Shown: positions 43,614-48,130 of the stretch, in pieces
Layout: every line of letters starts with the position of its first letter
How positions within the stretch are numbered: position 1 is the stretch's first letter
Origin: Syntrophomonadaceae bacterium
GTDB taxonomy: Bacteria; Bacillota; Dethiobacteria; DTU022
Length of the DNA stretch: 48,130 nt
Assembly (NCBI GenBank): GCA_007119965.1
Contig: SKOR01000077.1
Coordinates: 1-48,130 of the forward strand
Reading direction: 5' to 3'
Made by a program: the position numbers and the translations under genes
Notes under the pieces: model-generated
What the model saw: only the letters and a program-made list of their open reading frames with translations
Databases searched by the model: none
Told to the model about the DNA's origin: nothing

Positions 43614-44120
43614 GTGGATGATTCAGTCAGCAGCGGTGAAACACAGTTGATACTGCTTACCCTGGATAAAGAAGAGTTCGCCTGCAATATTAAGGTCGTC
43701 CGGGAAGTTCTGAAGATGGTTAAGGTAACTCCACTTCCACGTTTACCCGATTTTGTCGAAGGGGTGATAAACCTGCGCGGCGAGGTTATTCCTGTCATTG
43801 ACCTGCGCAGTAGGTTTGGCCTGCAGGAAGTTGAACGGACTGCTGATCGCCGGATCATAAATTTTGAAGTTGATGGCAGAATGGTCGGTTTAACAGTTGA
43901 TTCGGTTAGCAAGGTAATCCGCCTTCCTGATAAAAACATTCAGGATTCGCCGGAAAAGATGGCAGGAGCGCATACAGACCTGATTTCTGGGGTGGGAAAA
44001 GTCAATGGCCGGTTATTGATTATCCTCGATCTGAAACGGATTTTATCGGCTGAAGAACAGGCAGCCTTTGATTGTGCTGCCAAAACTGTCAGGCAGGATG
44101 TTCAAAACGCAGAAAATTGA
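43614..44120 (+). CDS. cheW: Chemotaxis adaptor CheW
   Basis: A 168-residue protein starting at GTG 43614 with AAAGGGG upstream. The CheW signature is clear: LPDFVEGVINLRGEVIPVID, then LRSRFGL, GLTVDSVSKVIRLPDKNI and GVGKVNGRLLIILDLKRIL. It couples receptors to CheA. The C-terminal tail (about 145-168) is longer than usual and polar. The gap before it holds only a six-base GC hairpin (GCCGGC repeat near 43550). Confidence 0.96.
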   Translation: MDDSVSSGETQLILLTLDKEEFACNIKVVREVLKMVKVTPLPRLPDFVEGVINLRGEVIPVIDLRSRFGLQEVERTADRRIINFEVDGRMVGLTVDSVSKVIRLPDKNIQDSPEKMAGAHTDLISGVGKVNGRLLIILDLKRILSAEEQAAFDCAAKTVRQDVQNAEN

Positions 44121-44212
44121 CTGAGAAATAAATATTCTTATAGACGAGAGGGATATCCTGAACTATAGCGAATTTTTTACCATGCAGCCAATTATGTCTG
44201 AGGGGGCTAAGG

Positions 44213-45424
44213 ATGAACATATATGTAGCCAGGCAGCCGATTTTTGACAGGCGCCAAAAAGTAATTGCTTACGAACTATTATACCGCACCAGCGAGGAGA
44301 ATATAAACCTTGAAACAAATGCGAGCCTGGCCACATCTGAGGTCATATCAAGCAGCTTTCTAAATATCGGGCTGGATAAAATTACAAGGCGGAAACGGGC
44401 TTATATAAATTTCACGAAGCAGCTGCTGGAAGACGGGACTGCTTACCTGCTGCCCCATGATTTAATTGCCATAGAGATTACCGAAAACATTAACCCCGAT
44501 CAAAATACTATTGAAGCCTGCAAAAAACTTCACAAAGACCGTTACAGCCTGGTCCTAGATGACTTTAACATGGACTCCAGGTGCCTGCCCTTGCTTGAGG
44601 TGGTCGATATTGTCAAGGTTGATTACCAGGGTACGGATGAAGCGCAGCGTTCAGGTATTGTTGATTTCTTTAAGGGCAGAAAGCAGAAGCTGGTTGCTGA
44701 AAAAGTCGAAACGGTGCATGAATATGGCGATGCCATGGCCAGCGGTTATGATTACTTCCAGGGGTTCTTTTTCTGTGAACCCACTATCGTGATCGGCAAA
44801 GAAATTCCCAGCACGAAAATGCAGAATTTAAGATTGCTTCAGGAGATCTATAAATCTGAGATGGATTTTGATTGCATTGAAGTTTTAATAAAACAAGACC
44901 CTTCCCTTTCTTACAAACTGATGCGTTTTATAAATTCTGTCGCCTTTCCGTTACGCTTTCCAATTCGTTCCATACGTCAGGCCATCGCTTTGCTGGGGCA
45001 GAAAGAAATGATCAAGTGGGTTTCGCTGGTTGCCCTGCGCAATGTAGGCTACGATAAACCTGATGAATTGATCGTAACCGCCGTTTCGCGGGCAAAGTTT
45101 TGTGAATTGATGGCAAAAGTAACAAACCTTGAGGATCGCAGCGCCGACCTTTTCCTGGCTGGTTTATTTTCATTGCTTGACACCTTTCTGGACCAGCCGA
45201 TGGAAGCAATCCTGGCTGAGCTGCCCCTGGCTGAAGAAATTAAAGCGGCCCTGCTTGGAGAGCCGGGTGAATTTAAAGATATCTTAGATATGGTTCTGCT
45301 GTACGAACAGGGTTCCTGGGACAAAGCTTTTGATATTGCAGCCAGGCGCTATCACCTTGATGAAGTTGAAATCATGTCTTACTACCTCGAATCTCTGGAA
45401 CTGGCTGACCTGGCCTGGAAGTAA
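44213..45424 (+). CDS. EAL-HDOD signalling protein (YuxH type)
   Basis: A 403-residue protein with GAGGGGG upstream of ATG 44213. The EAL-like part (about 1-200) reads VARQPIFDRRQKVIAYELLY, INFTKQLL, AIEITENI, VLDDF, VKVDYQGT and VAEKVET. The HDOD part (about 200-400) includes FDCIEVLIKQDPSLSYKLMR, FPIRSIRQAIALLGQKEMIK and ADLFLAGLFSLLDTFLD. Members of this architecture often have lost c-di-GMP hydrolysis and act as scaffolds or regulators; the active-site residues here look partly kept, so activity is open. It closes the motility block and adds to the c-di-GMP theme. Confidence 0.9.
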   Translation: MNIYVARQPIFDRRQKVIAYELLYRTSEENINLETNASLATSEVISSSFLNIGLDKITRRKRAYINFTKQLLEDGTAYLLPHDLIAIEITENINPDQNTIEACKKLHKDRYSLVLDDFNMDSRCLPLLEVVDIVKVDYQGTDEAQRSGIVDFFKGRKQKLVAEKVETVHEYGDAMASGYDYFQGFFFCEPTIVIGKEIPSTKMQNLRLLQEIYKSEMDFDCIEVLIKQDPSLSYKLMRFINSVAFPLRFPIRSIRQAIALLGQKEMIKWVSLVALRNVGYDKPDELIVTAVSRAKFCELMAKVTNLEDRSADLFLAGLFSLLDTFLDQPMEAILAELPLAEEIKAALLGEPGEFKDILDMVLLYEQGSWDKAFDIAARRYHLDEVEIMSYYLESLELADLAWK

Positions 45425-45512
45425 TCATTAAGGCGGGTCTGGCCGGTTTTTAGACCTCTATAGATTGAATTTGACAGACCCCAGGGCTCATGATAGCATT
45501 TTTGTGTGTGTG

Positions 45513-45535
45513 AAATCCTTTTGATAAAAGGATTT
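45513..45535 (+). terminator. Short hairpin at the end of the motility block
   Basis: AAATCCTTTT at 45513-45522 and AAAAGGATTT at 45526-45535 are perfect inverted repeats with a three-base loop, followed by only one further T. It may end transcripts from upstream weakly. It overlaps the -35 box of the following promoter, so it could also be an operator. Confidence 0.4.
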
Positions 45536-45550
45536 TGCCTGTCTTATAAT
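45521..45550 (+). promoter_or_regulatory. Sigma-A type promoter of the proX-regulator pair
   Basis: TTGATA at 45521-45526 and TATAAT at 45545-45550 are 18 bases apart, giving a predicted start near 45557 and a short leader with GAAGGGAG at 45563-45570. A second, weaker candidate lies upstream (TTGACA 45471-45476, TAGCAT 45494-45499, 17-base gap). This separates the last two genes from the flagellar block. Confidence 0.6.
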
Positions 45551-45579
45551 TAATATTACCCTGAAGGGAGTAATGTGCA

Positions 45580-46068
45580 TTGATTTCTGAAAATGAACAA
45601 AAATTGTATGACACCCTTGAAGAACTTGATATATCCTATACCCGGTATGAGCACCCGCCAGTTTATACGGTTGAAGAGGCGAAAGAATACTGGCAGGTGA
45701 TTGAAGGCGCTCATTCGAAGAACCTTTTCCTGCGAAACAACAAGGGCAACCGTCATTACCTTGTTGTCCTGGAACAGTCAAAAAAAGCTGACATCAAGGA
45801 TCTTTCAGCTAAACTGGTTGCCGGCAAACTCAGTTTTGCCTCCGAGCGGCGTCTTAATGAACACCTCGGTCTTGAAACCGGTGCCGTTTCCCCGTTTGGC
45901 CTGATCAACGATCAAAAGAAAACGGTAACCGTGGCCCTGGACAGGGACCTGCAAAAAAAAGAAGTTGTTAATTTTCATCCCAACGTCAACACGGCAACAA
46001 TCAGCCTGTCGTTTGCCGATTTTGAAAAATTCCTCAGACATTGCGGTAACGAGGTTATCTATATTTAA
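45580..46068 (+). CDS. ProX/YbaK-family aminoacyl-tRNA deacylase
   Basis: A 162-residue protein starting at TTG 45580 behind GAAGGGAG. The family pattern is present: YTRYEHPPVYTVEEAKEY near residue 20, SKNLFLRNNKGNRHYLVVL near 47, then LSFASERRLNEHLGLETGAV, SPFGLIND, and a late VNFHPNVNTATISLSFADFE. Stand-alone ProX-type proteins hydrolyse mischarged Ala-tRNA(Pro) in trans; this subgroup is also called PrdX near proline reductase genes in clostridia. No proline reductase gene is visible here. It is followed 16 bases later by a sigma-54 activator, so the two are likely co-expressed. Confidence 0.88.
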   Translation: MISENEQKLYDTLEELDISYTRYEHPPVYTVEEAKEYWQVIEGAHSKNLFLRNNKGNRHYLVVLEQSKKADIKDLSAKLVAGKLSFASERRLNEHLGLETGAVSPFGLINDQKKTVTVALDRDLQKKEVVNFHPNVNTATISLSFADFEKFLRHCGNEVIYI

Positions 46069-46084
46069 CAGGAGGGACAGCCGG

Positions 46085-47878
46085 TTGAAAGAGTTGAAAA
46101 GTATTCAGGGTTTTCTGCAGCAGGTTACAGCCGCTTTTGCCGGTGTCGTTGACATTGAAATTGGCGTAATTAACAAGGAGTTGGAAGTCATTGCCGGTAG
46201 TGGTTACTTCGAAAAAGAAGTCGGCGCCACTTACGACGAAGGCTGCATGACCCATAAAATAATGTCATCGGCTGATGAAGAATCCATCTTTGTTGAAAAC
46301 ACCTCCCATGCCGTCTGCTGTACTGAATGCGATTACTCCGGACAGTGCAATGTTTTAGCTTTTCTGATGCAGCCGATAACTTTTAACGAACAGAAGATCG
46401 GAACTATCTCCCTGCTGGCCTTAAACGAGCAGCACAGGCGAAAACTGATCAATCATTACGATAAAATGCAGGATTTCCTGAACAAACTCTGCAATATCAT
46501 TGTAATGTCCCTTAACGAGAAAAAAATGGAAAACAAAGTGGCCAGCCTGATGAACCAGTTTAAAGATGTGATTAATTCGACTTACGAGGGCATTATTGCC
46601 ATCAATACCCATGGCAAGATAACCAATATTAACCTGGCTGCTGAAAAAATATTGGGTTTGAAGCATCACAGCCAGCAGGGCCGGCATATCAATCTGCTAT
46701 TCCCTGACTTCAGAGTCGCTGATGCAATCAGCATGCAGAATGATGCAGGCAGTGAAAGATACTATGGAAAGGAAATCAGGTATGTCGATTCTGAGAAAGA
46801 AGAGCTGCGCCTCTTTTGTAATATAACCCTGATGCATGAAGACGAACAGGTATCAGGGGTTGTCCTTTCTTTCAGGAAAAAAGAAGAAGTGGAAGAAATG
46901 GCCACCAGGATCATGAAAGAAAATAAAAAACGTACCTTTTCAGGGATTATCGGAACGAGCAGTGAAATAACAGAGATCAAGAATAAAATGAAAATGATCT
47001 CTTCTACCGATTCTACAGTTCTGATTCGCGGTGAAACTGGGACGGGAAAAAGTGTATTTGCCCGGGCTATCCATGAAGAGAGCCCCAGGCGGAAAAAATC
47101 ATTTGTAGCAATCAGCTGTGCGGCGATTCCAGCCTCCCTGCTTGAGTCGGAACTCTTCGGTTATGAAGAAGGCGCTTTCACGGGGGCGCGCAAGGGCGGT
47201 AAGCCCGGAAAGTTTGAAATCGCCCACGGGGGAACGATATTTCTGGATGAAATAGGCGACATGCCGCTTGATTTTCAGGTGAAACTGCTTAATGTAATCG
47301 AAAACAAAAATATTGCCCGGATCGGCGGAGTATCTTTCCGTGAAGTCGATGTGCGCATTATTACTGCCACCAACCGCGATCTTGAATCCCTGATCAGGGA
47401 AGGAAGGTTCCGTGAGGATCTTTACTATCGGATTAACGTTATTCCATTTACTCTTCCCCGGCTGAGGCACAGAAAAGATGACATCCTGCTTTTAATGCAT
47501 CACTTTCTTGATTACTACGCGGTCCGATTAAATAAAAAAATTAACGGATTTAAAGAAGAGGCCAGGGAACTGTTACTGGCTTACCCGTGGCCCGGAAATG
47601 TCAGGGAACTTGAGAACGCAATTGAATATGCGGTTAATGTTGAAGCAAATTACAAGGTATCGAAAGAAAGTCTGCCTGAAAAAGTCATCAGGCACTCTGC
47701 TGCCGGTGATACAGCCGGGCTTGATGCTTTGTCCACCCTGGAAGAAAAAGCAATTACTGCCGCTCTGCAAAAATACGGCCTGACCACCTGCGGCAAAGAA
47801 AAGGCGGCCTCAGCGCTGGGTATCAGCAGGGCCACGCTTTATCGCAAGCTTAAATCTATAAAACTCGATGTTTCCTGA
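46085..47878 (+). CDS. Sigma-54-dependent transcriptional activator with PAS and Cys-rich sensor domain
   Basis: A 597-residue protein. The frame is open from upstream inside proX, but GGAGGG at 46071-46076 sets the start at TTG 46085. The N-terminal domain (1-150) has a cysteine cluster, HAVCCTECDYSGQCN, near residues 76-90, suggesting redox or metal sensing. A PAS domain follows (VINSTYEGIIAINTHGKITN). The AAA+ domain has Walker A GETGTGKSVFARAIHEE, the sigma-54 contact GAFTGA in YEEGAFTGARKGG, and IFLDEIGDMPL. A Fis-type helix-turn-helix ends the protein (EKAASALGISRATLYRKLKS). Targets are unknown; they may lie to the right of the window. Confidence 0.93.
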   Translation: MKELKSIQGFLQQVTAAFAGVVDIEIGVINKELEVIAGSGYFEKEVGATYDEGCMTHKIMSSADEESIFVENTSHAVCCTECDYSGQCNVLAFLMQPITFNEQKIGTISLLALNEQHRRKLINHYDKMQDFLNKLCNIIVMSLNEKKMENKVASLMNQFKDVINSTYEGIIAINTHGKITNINLAAEKILGLKHHSQQGRHINLLFPDFRVADAISMQNDAGSERYYGKEIRYVDSEKEELRLFCNITLMHEDEQVSGVVLSFRKKEEVEEMATRIMKENKKRTFSGIIGTSSEITEIKNKMKMISSTDSTVLIRGETGTGKSVFARAIHEESPRRKKSFVAISCAAIPASLLESELFGYEEGAFTGARKGGKPGKFEIAHGGTIFLDEIGDMPLDFQVKLLNVIENKNIARIGGVSFREVDVRIITATNRDLESLIREGRFREDLYYRINVIPFTLPRLRHRKDDILLLMHHFLDYYAVRLNKKINGFKEEARELLLAYPWPGNVRELENAIEYAVNVEANYKVSKESLPEKVIRHSAAGDTAGLDALSTLEEKAITAALQKYGLTTCGKEKAASALGISRATLYRKLKSIKLDVS

Positions 47879-48130
47879 ACTGAGAAATGATTCTTAATTT
47901 GATGAACGCTGTTAAATCCCGGATTAGCCAAATATTTAAGTTGAAATAATAACCCCGGTATCATTATGGTTAAATGTATTTACTTCAGCCATCTATGGGC
48001 TTGCGAACGTTCAGGCTGGGGTGGTTCAGTTAGCGCCTTCATTTGCGGGTTCTGTCGCAGGTAGCGGCAGCGGTTCAACTTCAGCCCTCCGCTTTAGGCT
48101 GCCCGGGACATTCGCCCTCCGTGGCTCAGG
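47879..48130. other. Intergenic region and GC-rich tail with no assigned gene
   Basis: The first 110 bases are AT-rich with no clear terminator or promoter. From about 48000 to the window edge the sequence is distinctly GC-rich and unlike its neighbours. On the minus strand one frame is open from 48130 down to a stop at 48026-48028, giving 34 residues with PGSLKRRAEVEPLPLPATEP. This could be the C-terminal end of a gene entering from the right, possibly from a mobile or repeated element. The plus strand is also open there, so coding is not established. Confidence 0.35.

Noticed and set aside
48001-48065. tRNA-like words (GGTGGTTCAGTTAGCGCC followed by GGGTTC)
   Set aside because: The D-arm-like and T-arm-like words are too close together, and no acceptor or anticodon stem can be formed.
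47879-48130. A sigma-54 (-24/-12) promoter after the activator gene
   Set aside because: No TGGCAC-N5-TTGC-like sequence was found in the visible region.

Overview
The window is one long, entirely plus-strand flagellar and chemotaxis supercluster of about 45 kb, with two non-flagellar genes at the right end. Several things point to a motile clostridial member of the Bacillota. The gene set includes flgM/flgN, fliW, a SwrB-like gene after the sigma-28 gene, a CheC-type FliY, CheD, flhF/flhG, and a FliK-like/FlhB-like pair resembling Bacillus ylqG/ylqH. There are no P- or L-ring genes (flgA, flgH, flgI). Ribosome binding sites are strong GGAGG types, and TTG and GTG starts are frequent. The species cannot be named from this sequence alone.

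Layout. 1-0.9 kb: the 3' end of an HD-GYP c-di-GMP phosphodiesterase gene and a ComFB-domain gene. 1-8.8 kb: fapA, flgM, flgN, flgK, an unusually long flgL, fliW, and a small coiled-coil gene in the slot usually held by csrA. 8.9-9.1 kb: a sigma-A promoter, a class I c-di-GMP riboswitch and an intrinsic terminator. 9.1-19.7 kb: rod, MS-ring, switch, ATPase and hook genes (flgB, flgC, fliE, fliF-K, flgD, a TIGR02530-type gene, flgE), interrupted after fliE by a long inverted-repeat element. 19.8-28 kb: motA, motB, fliL, a first fliN, and the export gate genes fliO/P/Q/R, flhB and flhA. 27.8-34.9 kb: flhF, flhG, a PilZ/YcgR-like brake, sigma-28, a swrB-like gene, flgF, flgG, fliM and a second fliN. 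34.9-44.1 kb: a FliY-like protein with two CheC modules, cheA, cheY, cheD, cheB and cheR, an M14-type metallohydrolase, a FliK-like gene, an FlhB-like gene and cheW. 44.2-48.1 kb: an EAL-HDOD protein, a ProX/YbaK tRNA deacylase, a sigma-54 activator, and a GC-rich unexplained tail.

How it works together. Cyclic di-GMP runs through the locus: a degrading enzyme (HD-GYP), a possible ComFB receptor, a riboswitch on the flgB transcript, a PilZ brake and an EAL-family protein. The riboswitch's 3' core (9023-9029) can pair with the 5' arm of the terminator (9070-9076). This predicts that c-di-GMP binding favours termination and turns off the hook-basal body operon, as is known for flgB in Clostridioides difficile. 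FlgM/FliA would then time late genes, but flagellin, fliD and fliS are not in the window.

The less ordinary items are the two-CheC FliY with four phosphatase-type motifs, three separate FliN-type (SpoA) proteins, large insertions in FlgL and FlgE, an M14-family enzyme embedded among chemotaxis genes, and the 137-base inverted-repeat element. No CRISPR array, tRNA, rRNA or intact transposase gene was seen. All family assignments come from reading the sequence and recalling families; no database search was run.
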